A DNA stretch of 32,256 nt from an uncultured Pseudomonadota bacterium (GCA_946479515.1 CAMLGF010000040.1:1-32256); one strand, 5' to 3'; positions 15,017 through 24,226 are shown, numbered from the stretch's first letter. Numbers and translations are program-made. The notes: generated by a model not told the origin, from the letters alone.

Positions 15017-16891
15017 ATGCTCGAGTACGCGCGCTGGAAATACATGCTCGTCGCCGCGGTGTTGCTGATCGCGACGCTGCTCGCGCTGCCCAACGTGTTC
15101 GGTGACGACCGCGCGCTGCAGATCGCGCGCAAGGACCGCGCGCCGATCTCCGCGGCGGAGCTCGCGACCATCACGCAGAAGCTCAAGGACGGTCACGTCG
15201 GCTACGACCGCATCGCCATCGAGAATGGCAACGTGATGCTGCGCTTCAGCGACGACGCCGCGCAGCTCAACGCGCGCGACTTCGTCAAGGACGAGAAGAA
15301 CGGGCTGACGCGCGACTACGTGAGCGCCATGTCGTTCGCCTCGCGGGCGCCACGCTGGATGCAGGCCATCGGGCTGCGCGCCATGCCTTTGGGCCTCGAC
15401 CTGCGCGGCGGGCTCTATCTGCTGTACGAAGTGGACGTCGATGGCGCGGTGGCCAAGCTGCTGGAGAGCTACGAGCAGGATTTCCAGCGCGCGCTGCGCG
15501 AGGCCAGCATCGCGTTCACCGACATCAGCACGCTGACCGTGGACTCGACCATTCCCAATGGCCTGCGCGTGCTGCTGCCGGCCACCGCCGATCGCGCGGC
15601 GGTGCGTGCGGCGATCAAGAAGGTCCAGCCGGACCTCGAATGCCGTGACGCGAACGTGGCCGAAGGCACGGCGGTCGACTGCATCATGACCGCGCAGCAG
15701 ATCCGTGAGCGCCAGGATTTCGCGATCACCGCCAACGTCACTACGCTGCGCAATCGCGTGAACACGCTCGGCGTCTCCGAGCCCATCGTGCAGCGCCAGG
15801 GTCTCAACCGCATCGTCGTGCAGCTGCCCGGCGTGCAGAACTCCGCCGAGGTCACCTCGCTCCTGGGCAAGGTCGCCACGCTGGAATACCGGCTGGTGGA
15901 CCAGCGCCCCGTGCCACCCAGTGGACGCGCGCCCATTGGCGCCAAGCTCTACGAGACCAAGGACGGTGGCCGCATCCTGCTCAAGCGCGATGTCATCGTC
16001 ACCGGCGACCAGCTCACCAATGCCACCGCCTCGAGCGGCGACCAGGGGCCGGAGGTGAACGTCACGCTGGACAGCGCGGGAGGCGAGGAGATGTTCCGCG
16101 TCACGCGCGCCAACGTGGGCAAGCCCATGGCCGTGGTGTTCATCGAGCAACGGCGCGAGGTCATCAAGAACGCCGATGGCACCGAGACCACGCGCGACAT
16201 CAAGGAAGAGAAGGTCATCAACGTGGCTACCATCCAGAGCCCGCTGAGCAACCGCTTCCGCACCACCGGCCTGACGATGAACGAGGCGCGTGACCTCTCG
16301 CTGCTGCTGCGGGGCGGCGCGCTGACCGCGCCCATCGCCATCGTCAACGAGCGCACCGTCACCGCGACCCTGGGCGAGAAGAACATCGAGGACGGCATCA
16401 GGGCGCTGGTCATCGGCATGGCGGCGCTGTTCGCGTTCATGATCATCTACTACCACCTGTTCGGCGTGATCGCGAACCTGGTGCTGCTGGCCAACGTCAT
16501 TGTCCTGACGGCATTGCTGTCGACGGTGGTGCCAACGGCGCTCACGCTGCCGGGCATCGCCGGCATCATTCTCACCGTCGGCATGGCGGTGGACGCCAAC
16601 GTGCTGATCTACGAGCGCATCCGCGAGGAGCTGCGCAACGGCGTGTCGCCACAGGCCGCGATCAAGGCCGGCTTCGAGAAGGCGTTCTCGGCGATCGCCG
16701 ACTCCAACGTCACCACCTTCATCGCCGGCGTGGTGTTGTTCGTGTTCGGCACGGGTGCCATCAAGGGCTTCGCCATCGTGCTGTCGCTCGGCATCCTCAC
16801 TTCGATGTTCACCGCGCTGATGGGCTCGCGCGCACTGATCACGCTGATGTTCGGCGGCAACAAGAAGCTCGCCCGGCTACCCATCGGCTGA
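15017..16891 (+). CDS. secD: Protein translocase subunit SecD
   Basis: A 624-residue inner-membrane protein that uses the proton gradient to help pull secreted proteins into the periplasm. The first transmembrane helix is at about residues 8-28. The large periplasmic P1 region follows, including LGLDLRGGLYLLYEVD. Five C-terminal transmembrane helices include VDANVLIYERIREELRNG (conserved helix-4/loop motif) and end with FGGNKKLARLPIG. Length fits the E. coli type (615). A GAGGG-like ribosome-binding site precedes ATG 15017, 12 bases after yajC. secF follows 22 bases on. Confidence 0.97.
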   Translation: MLEYARWKYMLVAAVLLIATLLALPNVFGDDRALQIARKDRAPISAAELATITQKLKDGHVGYDRIAIENGNVMLRFSDDAAQLNARDFVKDEKNGLTRDYVSAMSFASRAPRWMQAIGLRAMPLGLDLRGGLYLLYEVDVDGAVAKLLESYEQDFQRALREASIAFTDISTLTVDSTIPNGLRVLLPATADRAAVRAAIKKVQPDLECRDANVAEGTAVDCIMTAQQIRERQDFAITANVTTLRNRVNTLGVSEPIVQRQGLNRIVVQLPGVQNSAEVTSLLGKVATLEYRLVDQRPVPPSGRAPIGAKLYETKDGGRILLKRDVIVTGDQLTNATASSGDQGPEVNVTLDSAGGEEMFRVTRANVGKPMAVVFIEQRREVIKNADGTETTRDIKEEKVINVATIQSPLSNRFRTTGLTMNEARDLSLLLRGGALTAPIAIVNERTVTATLGEKNIEDGIRALVIGMAALFAFMIIYYHLFGVIANLVLLANVIVLTALLSTVVPTALTLPGIAGIILTVGMAVDANVLIYERIREELRNGVSPQAAIKAGFEKAFSAIADSNVTTFIAGVVLFVFGTGAIKGFAIVLSLGILTSMFTALMGSRALITLMFGGNKKLARLPIG

Positions 16892-16913
16892 CCGGCTTTC
16901 GAGGAAACGCACC

Positions 16914-17846
16914 GTGGAATTCTTCCATAAGAAAACCAGCTTCCGGTTCATGGCCACCCGCAAGGTGTGGTACGCGCTGTCGGCCATCCTGATGATCGTC
17001 TCGTTCGGGTCGTTCTTCGCCAAGGGCCTGAACTTCGCCATCGACTTCACCGGCGGCGTGCAGGTGGAGGCCACGTTCCCGAACAACGTGAAGACCGATG
17101 ACGTGCGGCGCATGGTCGAGGGGGCCGGCATCCACGAGCCGGTCGTCAGCCTGCTGGGCAGCACGCGCGAGGTGAAGATCGAGCTGCAGCACATGGGCAA
17201 GACTGCCGATGAGCTGCGACCGGTGTTCACCGACGCACTGAAGCAGATCGACCCGGGCGTGAAGATCACCAATCTCGAAGTCGTCGGCCCGCAGGTCGGT
17301 GACGAGCTGCGCAAGGCGGCCATCACGTCGCTGGCCGTGACGCTCGCGCTCATCGGCCTGTACATCATCTTCCGCTTCCACACGTGGCGATTGTCGTTGG
17401 GCGCCATCCTCGCCGTGCTGCACGACCCCATCCTGGTGCTGGGCGTGTTCTCGGTGACCCAGACCAAGTTCGACCTGGCGGTGGTCGCGGCCATTCTCGC
17501 TGTCATCGGCTATTCGCTGAATGACACGGTCATCGTGTTCGATCGCATCCGCGAGAACTTCGAGAAGAACCGGCGTCTCGCGCCCGATCTCACCCTGGAC
17601 AACGCCATCAACCAGACGCTGTCGCGCACCATCATGACCAAGGTGGTCACCTCCATCGTCGTGGTGGCGCTGCTGCTGCTCGGCGGCGAGACGCTGCGTG
17701 GGTTCTCCGAGGCGCTGCTCATCGGCATCATCGCCGGCACCTACTCGTCCATCTACATCTCGAGCTCCATCGCGCTGTCGTTCGGCCTGAAGGCAGAGCA
17801 CGTGTTCCCGCCGGTGCGCAAAGACCCCATCGATGAGTTGCCCTGA
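16914..17846 (+). CDS. secF: Protein translocase subunit SecF
   Basis: A 310-residue partner of SecD with six transmembrane helices. The first (about residues 18-38) is followed by FAIDFTGGVQVEATF and the small periplasmic domain. The conserved late block NDTVIVFDRIRENFEKNRR matches the SecD equivalent, and TYSSIYISSSIALSF forms the last helix. The start is GTG 16914 with GAGGAAA upstream; the N terminus (EFFHKKTSFRFMATRKVWY) is usual for SecF. It is co-transcribed with yajC and secD, and terC follows 19 bases later. Confidence 0.97.
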   Translation: MEFFHKKTSFRFMATRKVWYALSAILMIVSFGSFFAKGLNFAIDFTGGVQVEATFPNNVKTDDVRRMVEGAGIHEPVVSLLGSTREVKIELQHMGKTADELRPVFTDALKQIDPGVKITNLEVVGPQVGDELRKAAITSLAVTLALIGLYIIFRFHTWRLSLGAILAVLHDPILVLGVFSVTQTKFDLAVVAAILAVIGYSLNDTVIVFDRIRENFEKNRRLAPDLTLDNAINQTLSRTIMTKVVTSIVVVALLLLGGETLRGFSEALLIGIIAGTYSSIYISSSIALSFGLKAEHVFPPVRKDPIDELP

Positions 17847-17865
17847 CGAGTCCGTCGATCGTTAG

Positions 17866-18624
17866 ATGATCGAGCTGCTCTCCGATCCCCATGCCTGGAT
17901 AGCCTTCCTCACGCTGTCCGCGCTGGAGATCGTGCTCGGCATCGACAACATCATCTTCATCTCGATACTGGTCAGCCGGCTGCCGCCGGAACGGCGTGAG
18001 TCGGCGCGCATCACCGGCCTCGCGCTGGCCATGCTCACGCGCATCGCGCTGCTGTTCTCGATCGTGTGGCTGACGCGTCTCACCAGGCCGCTGTTCACGC
18101 TGCCGTTCCTGGAGCAGGGGTTTTCGGGCCGCGACATCATCCTGTTCCTGGGCGGCCTGTTCCTGCTGGCGAAGAGCGTCACCGAGATCCACGGCACGCT
18201 CGAGGGCGCCGAAGACGAGCGCAGGACGCGCGTGTTCGCCAACTTCGCCGCCATCGTGATCCAGATCGCCATCATCGATATCGTGTTCTCGCTGGACTCG
18301 GTGTTCACCGCGGTGGGGCTCGCCAGGCCCGATCAGCTGCCCATCATGATCGCCGCCATCGTGCTGGCCATCCTGGTCATGATGTGGGTGTCCGGCTCGA
18401 TCAGCGCGTTCATCGACCGGCACCCGACCATCAAGATCCTCGCGCTGGCGTTCCTCATTCTCGTGGGCGTGGTGCTGGTCGCCGACTCGTTCCACTTCGA
18501 CGTGCCGAAGGGTTACCTGTACTTCGCCATGGCGTTCTCGGTGGGCGTGGAGATGGTCAACATCCGGCTGCGGCGGCTCATGGACGCGCGCCGTAACAGC
18601 AATGACGAAGGCGAGGGCGGCTGA
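17866..18624 (+). CDS. TerC-family integral membrane protein, probable metal-ion exporter
   Basis: A 252-residue protein with about seven transmembrane helices. The TerC signatures are present: ALEIVLGIDNIIFISILVSR near the N terminus and IVFSLDSVFTAVGL in the middle, each with an acidic residue inside the membrane, plus VGVEMVNIRLRR at the end. TerC proteins are linked to manganese export, and Bacillus members work with the Sec machinery to load metals onto secreted enzymes (established for that genus). Here the gene starts 19 bases after secF on the same strand, so it is probably part of the Sec operon. The exact ion is not shown by the sequence. Confidence 0.9.
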   Translation: MIELLSDPHAWIAFLTLSALEIVLGIDNIIFISILVSRLPPERRESARITGLALAMLTRIALLFSIVWLTRLTRPLFTLPFLEQGFSGRDIILFLGGLFLLAKSVTEIHGTLEGAEDERRTRVFANFAAIVIQIAIIDIVFSLDSVFTAVGLARPDQLPIMIAAIVLAILVMMWVSGSISAFIDRHPTIKILALAFLILVGVVLVADSFHFDVPKGYLYFAMAFSVGVEMVNIRLRRLMDARRNSNDEGEGG

Positions 18625-18701
18625 CGACCGGCCGAAATCCGTAGCTTTTTCTCGAGCCCACTCCATAAACTACGGCCACTACAAACATCGCGGGGTCTCC
18701 G

Positions 18702-20525
18702 ATGAAATGGAACTTGCGTACGAAGTCCATTGATCAGGTGCAAACCGAATTCGAGCGCGGGGAGCTGAAACGCACGCTCGGACCGATTCACCTGATCCTG
18801 TTCGGAATCGGCTGCATCATCGGTGCAGGCATCTTCGTCCGGACGGGCACGGCGGCGGCGCAGTACGCGGGTCCCGCGGTCATCCTCTCCTTCGTCATCG
18901 CCGGCATCGTCTGCGCCTTCGCAGGCCTGTGCTATGCCGAGCTCGCCTCGATGCTGCCGGTCTCCGGCTCGGCGTACACCTACTCGTACACCACGGTCGG
19001 TGAATTCGGCGCCTGGATCATGGGCGCGCTGCTGCTGCTCGAATATGCCCTCGCCGCGTCGGTGGTCGCGGTGGGCTGGTCGGGCTATGCGGTGAGTCTG
19101 CTGCACGACATCGGCCTGTACCTGCCGGCGGACCTCACGCAGGCCAGCGGCAAGTTCGTGGTCGACGCCTTGTCCACGGTGAACGTGGTCGATCCCCTCG
19201 TCAGCCTGAACGGCGTCTCGGCGCGCCTGGCCGACGGCTCGACGGTGCAATTCATCTCCGAGAATACGGCGCATGCGACTGGCACCTTCAGCGCCGCGCT
19301 CGCGCAGTACGACGTGGTCGACGCCGTGAAGACGGCGGCGGGTCACACCGGTTACGCGCTCACCAATGCGCTCGACGTCGTCGTGAAGGCCGATGCCACG
19401 GCGGTGCTCGACGCGGCGAGCAAGGCGCTCGACCCGTCGACCGGACACCTGCGCGAGCTCGTGGCCGGCACGCAGCTCACGGTGCCCGCGGAGTCGGTGA
19501 TCCATCTGCCGGCCAAGACCGTCGTGCCCATCGCCGAGAACGCGGTGGTGCAATCGCTGTTCAACCTGCCCGCCGTGTTCATCACGCTGGCGGTCACCCT
19601 GCTGCTGGTTCTCGGCGTGTCCGAGTCCGCGACGGTGAACAACATCATCGTCGCCATCAAGGTCACGGTGATCCTGGCGTTCATCGCGGTGGGCGCGTTC
19701 TTCGTGAACGCGGACAACTGGCATCCGTTCATCCCCGAGCCCACGGGCGTCGAGAACCAGTTCGGCTGGGACGGCATCATCCGCGCCACCACCATCGTGT
19801 TCTTTGCCTACATCGGCTTCGAGGCGGTGTCGACGGCGGGCCAGGAAGCCAAGAACCCCAAGAAGGACATGCCCATCGGCATCCTGGGTTCGCTGATCAT
19901 CTGCACCGTCCTGTACATGGCGACCGCCGCAGTGCTCACCGGCGTCATTTCGTTCACCAAGCTCAACGTGGCGGCCCCGGTGGCCACGGCGGTGGACACC
20001 TTCGGACCGGAGTGGAGCTGGCTCGCCAAGCTCATCAAGATCGGCGCGATCGCCGGTCTGTCGTCGGTGGTGCTGGTGCTGATGTTCGGGCAGACGCGCG
20101 TGTTCTATTCGATGTCGCGCGATGGGCTGCTGCCCAAGTCGCTGGCCCGCGTGCATCCGAAGTTCCGCACGCCGTGGATCAACACGTTGATCGTCGGTGT
20201 GGGCGTCTCCGCGGCCGCGGCGTATTTCGACATCAACTCGCTCGGCGACCTCACCTCGGTGGGCACGCTGTTCGCGTTCGGTCTCGTGTGCTTCTCGGTG
20301 ATCTGGCTGCGCTACAAGCGGCCGGACCTGCCGCGGCACTTCCGCGTGCCGGGCTTCCCGGTGGTGCCCGCCATCGGCGTGGCGATCTGCTTCTGGCTCG
20401 CGTGGACCGGCGTGGAAGTGCACATCCGCTGGTGGTTCTTCTGGTTCATCCTCGCCTCGATCGGCGTCTACTTCCTGTACGGGTTCTGGAAGAGCCCGCT
20501 GCGCGCGGAGAAAACCGCGACGTGA
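18702..20525 (+). CDS. APC-superfamily amino acid permease with a large extracytoplasmic insertion
   Basis: A 607-residue transporter, where relatives of this YfnA/cationic-amino-acid type are usually about 470-500. Helix 1 has the substrate-binding unwound motif GCIIGAGIFVRTG (about 37-49), and helix 6 has FFAYIGFEAVSTAGQEAKNP. The transporter fold is complete. The extra length lies between helices 4 and 5: about residues 143-286 form a hydrophilic, Ala/Val/Asp-rich segment instead of the usual short loop. By topology it should face the periplasm. Substrate is not determined. The gene follows terC by 77 bases with a possible own promoter (TAAACT 18666-18671) and converges with suhB. Confidence 0.88.
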   Translation: MKWNLRTKSIDQVQTEFERGELKRTLGPIHLILFGIGCIIGAGIFVRTGTAAAQYAGPAVILSFVIAGIVCAFAGLCYAELASMLPVSGSAYTYSYTTVGEFGAWIMGALLLLEYALAASVVAVGWSGYAVSLLHDIGLYLPADLTQASGKFVVDALSTVNVVDPLVSLNGVSARLADGSTVQFISENTAHATGTFSAALAQYDVVDAVKTAAGHTGYALTNALDVVVKADATAVLDAASKALDPSTGHLRELVAGTQLTVPAESVIHLPAKTVVPIAENAVVQSLFNLPAVFITLAVTLLLVLGVSESATVNNIIVAIKVTVILAFIAVGAFFVNADNWHPFIPEPTGVENQFGWDGIIRATTIVFFAYIGFEAVSTAGQEAKNPKKDMPIGILGSLIICTVLYMATAAVLTGVISFTKLNVAAPVATAVDTFGPEWSWLAKLIKIGAIAGLSSVVLVLMFGQTRVFYSMSRDGLLPKSLARVHPKFRTPWINTLIVGVGVSAAAAYFDINSLGDLTSVGTLFAFGLVCFSVIWLRYKRPDLPRHFRVPGFPVVPAIGVAICFWLAWTGVEVHIRWWFFWFILASIGVYFLYGFWKSPLRAEKTAT

Positions 20526-20549
20526 CACGAACAGGCTGGCGGGAACGGA

Positions 20550-20567
20550 GCGCGGCGCAAGCCGCGC
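20550..20567. terminator. GC hairpin with GCAA tetraloop between converging permease and suhB
   Basis: gcgcggc (20550-20556), loop gcaa, gccgcgc (20561-20567): a perfect 7-bp stem capped by a GNRA-type tetraloop, 24 bases after the permease stop. There is no T tract. It may serve both converging transcripts. Confidence 0.45.
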
Positions 20568-20594
20568 GCCACACTTGAAGCCGGCGGGTGCGCC

Positions 20595-21389
20595 TTACTT
20601 CAGGCCGGCGGGAATGAACGGCGAGATCGCCTGCACGAGGGCCGTGTACACCTTGGGCGTGCCGCAGATGATGTGCCCACCCTGCTGGTAGTCGCCGCCC
20701 GTGAGCGTGCCGATGCGGCCGCCGGCCTCGGTGATCAGCAATGAACCGGCGGCGGTGTCCCAGGGCTTGAGACCCATTTCCCAGAAGCCGTCGACGCGTC
20801 CCGCGGCCACGTAGGCCAGGTCCAGCGCCGCGGCGCCCGGGCGGCGCAGCCCGGCGGCCCGGGTCATCACCGCTTTGAGCATGGCCATGTATTCGTCGAT
20901 CCACGGCGAGTCGGCGCGGAAGGGAAAACCCGTGGCGATGAGGCTGCCCTCGAGCGTGGCCTGCTTGCTCACGCGGATGCGACGTCCGTCGAGCTGTGCG
21001 CCGTCACCCCGCGAGGCCGTGAACAGCTCCTGGCGCATGGGGTCGAACACCACGGCGTGCTCGACGCGGCCGCGCACCTGTACGCCGATGGAAATGGCGA
21101 AGGTGGGAAAGCCATGCATGAAGTTCGTGGTGCCGTCGAGCGGATCGATGATCCAGACCACCTCGCTGTCACCGGACGCGCCGCTCTCCTCGGCGAGGAA
21201 GGCGTGGTCCGGATGCAGCCGCCGCACGGTCTCGATGATGTCCGCCTCGGCGGCCTTGTCGACCTCGGTCACGTAGTCGTTGCGGCCCTTGGTCTGGATT
21301 TCCACGGCCTCGAGCCGGGGGATGGCGCGGACGATGATGTCGCCGGCGCGGCGCGCGGCGCGGACCGCGATGTTGAGTAGGGGCTGCAT
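20595..21389 (-). CDS. suhB: Inositol-1-monophosphatase SuhB
   Basis: A 264-residue Mg-dependent phosphatase; in E. coli SuhB also joins the rRNA antitermination complex. The metal-site motifs are intact: FLAEESG, WIIDPLDGTTNFMHGFPTFA, and KPWDTAAGSLLITEAGG. The N terminus MQPLLNIAVRAARRAGDIIV is standard; the frame continues upstream to 21824 in the antisense of trmJ, which I reject. ATG 21389 lies almost back-to-back with trmJ, so the two promoters overlap. The suhB/trmJ pair before isc genes is the usual gammaproteobacterial arrangement. Confidence 0.96.
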   Translation of the reverse strand: MQPLLNIAVRAARRAGDIIVRAIPRLEAVEIQTKGRNDYVTEVDKAAEADIIETVRRLHPDHAFLAEESGASGDSEVVWIIDPLDGTTNFMHGFPTFAISIGVQVRGRVEHAVVFDPMRQELFTASRGDGAQLDGRRIRVSKQATLEGSLIATGFPFRADSPWIDEYMAMLKAVMTRAAGLRRPGAAALDLAYVAAGRVDGFWEMGLKPWDTAAGSLLITEAGGRIGTLTGGDYQQGGHIICGTPKVYTALVQAISPFIPAGLK

Positions 21390-21421
21390 TGCGTGGAGTC
21401 GGTCGAACGAAAAAGGCCCGC

Positions 21422-21427
21422 TATCAT
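21422..21427 (+). promoter_or_regulatory. Candidate trmJ -10 box
   Basis: TATCAT at 21422-21427 is a good -10 match. The GTG at 21435 starts 7 bases later, implying a leaderless or nearly leaderless mRNA. No matching -35 at the right spacing was found. Confidence 0.45.
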
Positions 21428-21434
21428 ACAGGCC

Positions 21435-22208
21435 GTGCCGCTGACCGCCATTCGCATCGTACTCGTCGAGCCCTCGCATCCGGGAAACATCGGGGCGGTG
21501 GCGCGCGCCATGAAGAACATGGCGTTGTCCGACCTCACACTGGTCAGGCCCAAGGCCTTTCCGCACCCCGAGGCCAGCGCCCGCGCATCCGGCGCCGACG
21601 ATCTGCTGGCGCGGGTGCGCGTGGCCGCGAGCGTCGCCGAGGCGGTTGCGGACGTCGGCTTCGTGGCGGCCACCACCTCGCGCCCCCGCGACCAGAATTT
21701 CCGCGCGCTCGACCTGCACGCGGCCGCCGTTCGCATCCACGAGATGAGCGGGCGTGGCCCCGCCGCGGTGCTGTTCGGCGCGGAACGAACCGGGCTCACG
21801 AACGAGGAGCTGGCGCTCGCGCATCTGCTGATCCGCATTCCCGCCAACCCCGACTACCCCTCGCTGAATCTCGCGATGGCCGTGCAGCTCACGGCCTACG
21901 AGCTGTTCCGCGCCGCGGGCTCGCCCGCCGGTGCCCGGCCGCTATCGGCGCCCACGGTGCCGCTGGCGCCCGGCGCGGAGATGGAGCGCTTCTACGCGCA
22001 CCTGCAGCAGGTGATGGACGAGGTGGACTTCAAGGATCGCACCGCCGGCGGCACGCACCTCATGACGCGCATCCGCAGGCTGTTCCAGCGCTGCGAGATG
22101 GACCAGAACGAGGTGAACATCCTGCGCGGCATCCTCACCTCGGTGCAGCAGAAGCGGCGCCGCGCCGGCGACGCGACGCCGGAGAAAGCCGCGGGCGAGG
22201 TCGAATGA
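21435..22208 (+). CDS. trmJ: tRNA (cytidine/uridine-2'-O-)-methyltransferase TrmJ
   Basis: A 257-residue SPOUT methyltransferase that methylates the ribose of position 32 in several tRNAs. The N-terminal IRIVLVEPSHPGNIGAVARA, then AAVLFGAERTGLTNEELALA and NPDYPSLNLAMAVQLTAYEL form the knotted cofactor site. The C-terminal helical region (FYAHLQQVMDEVDF, MTRIRRLFQRCEMDQNEVNI) is typical. I choose GTG 21435 because homologues start just before IRIVLV and because a -10 box lies upstream; the frame also allows GTG 21393. The stop overlaps the next start by four bases (ATGA), so trmJ and the iscS fusion are translationally coupled; iscR, which normally sits between them, is absent. Confidence 0.93.
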   Translation: MPLTAIRIVLVEPSHPGNIGAVARAMKNMALSDLTLVRPKAFPHPEASARASGADDLLARVRVAASVAEAVADVGFVAATTSRPRDQNFRALDLHAAAVRIHEMSGRGPAAVLFGAERTGLTNEELALAHLLIRIPANPDYPSLNLAMAVQLTAYELFRAAGSPAGARPLSAPTVPLAPGAEMERFYAHLQQVMDEVDFKDRTAGGTHLMTRIRRLFQRCEMDQNEVNILRGILTSVQQKRRRAGDATPEKAAGEVE

Positions 22209-23833
22209 CTATCTACCTGGATCATGCGGCGAGTACGCCGGTGGACGCGCGCGTCGCGGCTGCCATGGCGGAGGTGCTCGCGGATCCCGCCGCCCAGGGC
22301 AATGCCGCCTCGGCCACGCATGGCCCGGGCCTGGCGGCGCACGATCGCGCCGAACAGGCGCGCAGCGAGGTCGCGCGGCTCATCGGCGCGGCATCGCGCG
22401 AGATCGTCTTCACGTCGGGCGCCACCGAGTCCAACAACCTGGCGCTGCTCGGCGTGGCCGCGGCGGCGCGCCGCGCCTTGGGCGCGACCGGGGCCACGGC
22501 CGTGAAACCCACGGGCCACGTCATCAGCTCGCGCGTCGAACACAAATCGGTGCTCGATGCGCTCAGGCACCTGGAGAAGGAAGGCTTCGGCATCACGCTG
22601 CTCGAGCCGGACGCCGATGGCCGCGTGCCACCGGAATCGGTGGCCCGGGCGCTGCGCCCGACGACGCTGCTCGTGTCGCTGATGCTGGTGAACAATGAGA
22701 TCGGCGTGATCACCGACATCGCCGCGATGGCCGGCCTCACTCGCGCGCGTGGCGTGCTGCTGCACACCGATGCCTCGCAGGCCGTGGGCAAGCTGCCGGT
22801 GAACGTCGATGCGCTCGGCGTGGATCTGCTGTCCTGCACGGCGCACAAGCTCTATGGTCCCAAGGGCGTGGGCGCGCTGTACGTGCGGGAAAGCGCCCGG
22901 CCGCGCATCGCGCCCATCCTGTTCGGCGGTGGCCACGAGCGCGGGCTTCGGCCGGGCACCCTGGCCACGCACCAGCTCGTGGGATTCGGCGCTGCCGCGG
23001 CGCTGGCGGGCGCGCAGGGCGAGCGTGACGACGCGCATCTGCGCGACCTCGGCGCGCGCCTGCGCCGCGAGCTCGAGACCATACCGGACGCGCAGTTCAA
23101 TGGCGCGCATGAGCCGCGCGTGCCGGGCATCGTCAATGTCTCGCTGCCGGGCGTGGAGGGCGAGGCATTGATCACCGGACTCGACGATCTCGCCGTCTCC
23201 TCGGGATCGGCCTGCAACTCGGCCGCGCGTGAGCCGAGTTACGTGCTGCGCGCGCTCGGTCGCAGCACCGAACTGGCACAGAGTTCGCTGCGCCTCTCGT
23301 TGGGCCGGTTCAGCTCCGCGGCCGAGATCGATGCCGCCGCCACGCGCATCCGCGATGAAGTCGCGCGCCTGCGCCAGCTGGCCGGAGACCCCGACGTCGA
23401 GGCCGGCGCCGGCGCCCGCCCCATGACGGCGGCTGCCGGCAGTCTGCTCGAGCGCTCGCTGAGCCCCATCGCCCGGCGCTATTTCCTGGCGCCCGCCCGC
23501 CGCCCGGAATTCCTGCGGGGCACGGCGCCGGCGACCGTGCGGCAAGGTTCCGCCGGGCGCCGGGAAGAGGGTGCGTGGGTGTATTTCGAGCTACCCCTCG
23601 ACACCGTGAATGGGGGCGGCGGGACTGTGAGAAATGCCCGTTTCAGTGCGTACGGATGCCCCCATACTCTGGCCGTGACATCCTGGTTATGTGAGGTTCT
23701 GGAGGGCGTCCGGATCGACGCCGGGCCTCCCGGCACCCCCGCCGAATGGGCGGAGAAATTTCAGGTTCCGGCCGAGAAACTTGGCCGTTTGTTGATCGTC
23801 GAAGACGCATTGCGCGCGGCGTTTCGCAGCTAG
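22205..23833 (+). CDS. Cysteine desulfurase IscS fused to a degenerate IscU-like domain
   Basis: A 542-residue two-part protein. Residues 1-405 are a complete IscS/NifS group I desulfurase: [37 protein letters not shown], the PLP lysine K215 in [12 protein letters not shown], and the sulfur-carrying C337 in SSGSACNSA, followed by [10 protein letters not shown]. Residues about 407-542 continue in frame and resemble Isc[21 protein letters not shown] and [17 protein letters not shown] align with the ARF-YGC and AEDAI blocks of IscU. Of the three IscU ligand cysteines only the middle one is kept (C485); the first region reads GAWVYF (456-461) and the last has Arg in the Cys place. C496 is extra. 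The desulfurase should work; the added domain probably cannot hold a cluster as IscU does. M407 could allow separate translation, but no ribosome-binding site is seen. Confidence 0.88.
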   Translation: MTIYLDHAASTPVDARVAAAMAEVLADPAAQGNAASATHGPGLAAHDRAEQARSEVARLIGAASREIVFTSGATESNNLALLGVAAAARRALGATGATAVKPTGHVISSRVEHKSVLDALRHLEKEGFGITLLEPDADGRVPPESVARALRPTTLLVSLMLVNNEIGVITDIAAMAGLTRARGVLLHTDASQAVGKLPVNVDALGVDLLSCTAHKLYGPKGVGALYVRESARPRIAPILFGGGHERGLRPGTLATHQLVGFGAAAALAGAQGERDDAHLRDLGARLRRELETIPDAQFNGAHEPRVPGIVNVSLPGVEGEALITGLDDLAVSSGSACNSAAREPSYVLRALGRSTELAQSSLRLSLGRFSSAAEIDAAATRIRDEVARLRQLAGDPDVEAGAGARPMTAAAGSLLERSLSPIARRYFLAPARRPEFLRGTAPATVRQGSAGRREEGAWVYFELPLDTVNGGGGTVRNARFSAYGCPHTLAVTSWLCEVLEGVRIDAGPPGTPAEWAEKFQVPAEKLGRLLIVEDALRAAFRS

Positions 23834-23836
23834 AAT
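23831..23836 (+). promoter_or_regulatory. Candidate iscA -10 box
   Basis: TAGAAT at 23831-23836 begins with the stop codon of the iscS fusion, 20 bases before the iscA ATG. The 12-base word TAGAATCGCGCG recurs before ndk at 24302. CATTGC at 23808-23813 would give a 17-base spacer but is a weak -35. Confidence 0.3.
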
Positions 23837-23856
23837 CGCGCGTCAGGACACTCGCA

Positions 23857-24180
23857 ATGGCCATCTCACTCACCCCGGCAGCCGCCGAACGCGTCAGGAG
23901 CTACATCGCCGCCCGTGGCAAGGGGCTGGGCCTGCGGCTCGGCGTGCGCAAGACGGGCTGCTCGGGGTTCGCCTATGTCATCAACTACGCCGACGACACC
24001 CAGGCCCGCGATCTCGTGTTCGAAGACCAGGGCGTGAAGGTGTTCGTCGACCCTGACAGCCTGGCGCTGATCAACGGCACCACGGTCGATTTCGTCAAAC
24101 AGGGCCTCAACGAGGCGTTCCGCTTCCACAACCCGAACATCAAGGGCGAATGTGGTTGCGGCGAGTCCTTCAGCGTCTGA
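23857..24180 (+). CDS. iscA: A-type iron-sulfur carrier IscA
   Basis: A 107-residue A-type carrier that helps deliver iron-sulfur clusters to target proteins. The start [17 protein letters not shown] is standard. The three conserved cysteines are present: one in [10 protein letters not shown] and two in the C-terminal [12 protein letters not shown] 23857 is preferred to the longer frame from 23746, which overlaps the fusion gene. It follows the iscS fusion by 23 bases. In E. coli hscB, hscA and fdx come next; here there is a 164-bp gap and then ndk. It could equally be called ErpA-like, but position favours IscA. Confidence 0.92.
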   Translation: MAISLTPAAAERVRSYIAARGKGLGLRLGVRKTGCSGFAYVINYADDTQARDLVFEDQGVKVFVDPDSLALINGTTVDFVKQGLNEAFRFHNPNIKGECGCGESFSV

Positions 24181-24226
24181 ATCTTGGGACCTGGTGGGCC
24201 CGGAACTGACGGGTGTGGGTCATCGC

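Noticed and set aside
20573..20611. Near-repeat cttgaagccggcggg / cttcaggccggcggg at the suhB 3' end
   Set aside because: Two mismatches in 15 bases, GC-rich, and only two copies; likely small-scale duplication or chance, with no clear role.
21389..22204. 272-codon upstream extension of the iscS fusion frame
   Set aside because: It overlaps trmJ in another frame, and IscS homologues begin at the [14 protein letters not shown] N terminus (ATG 22205).
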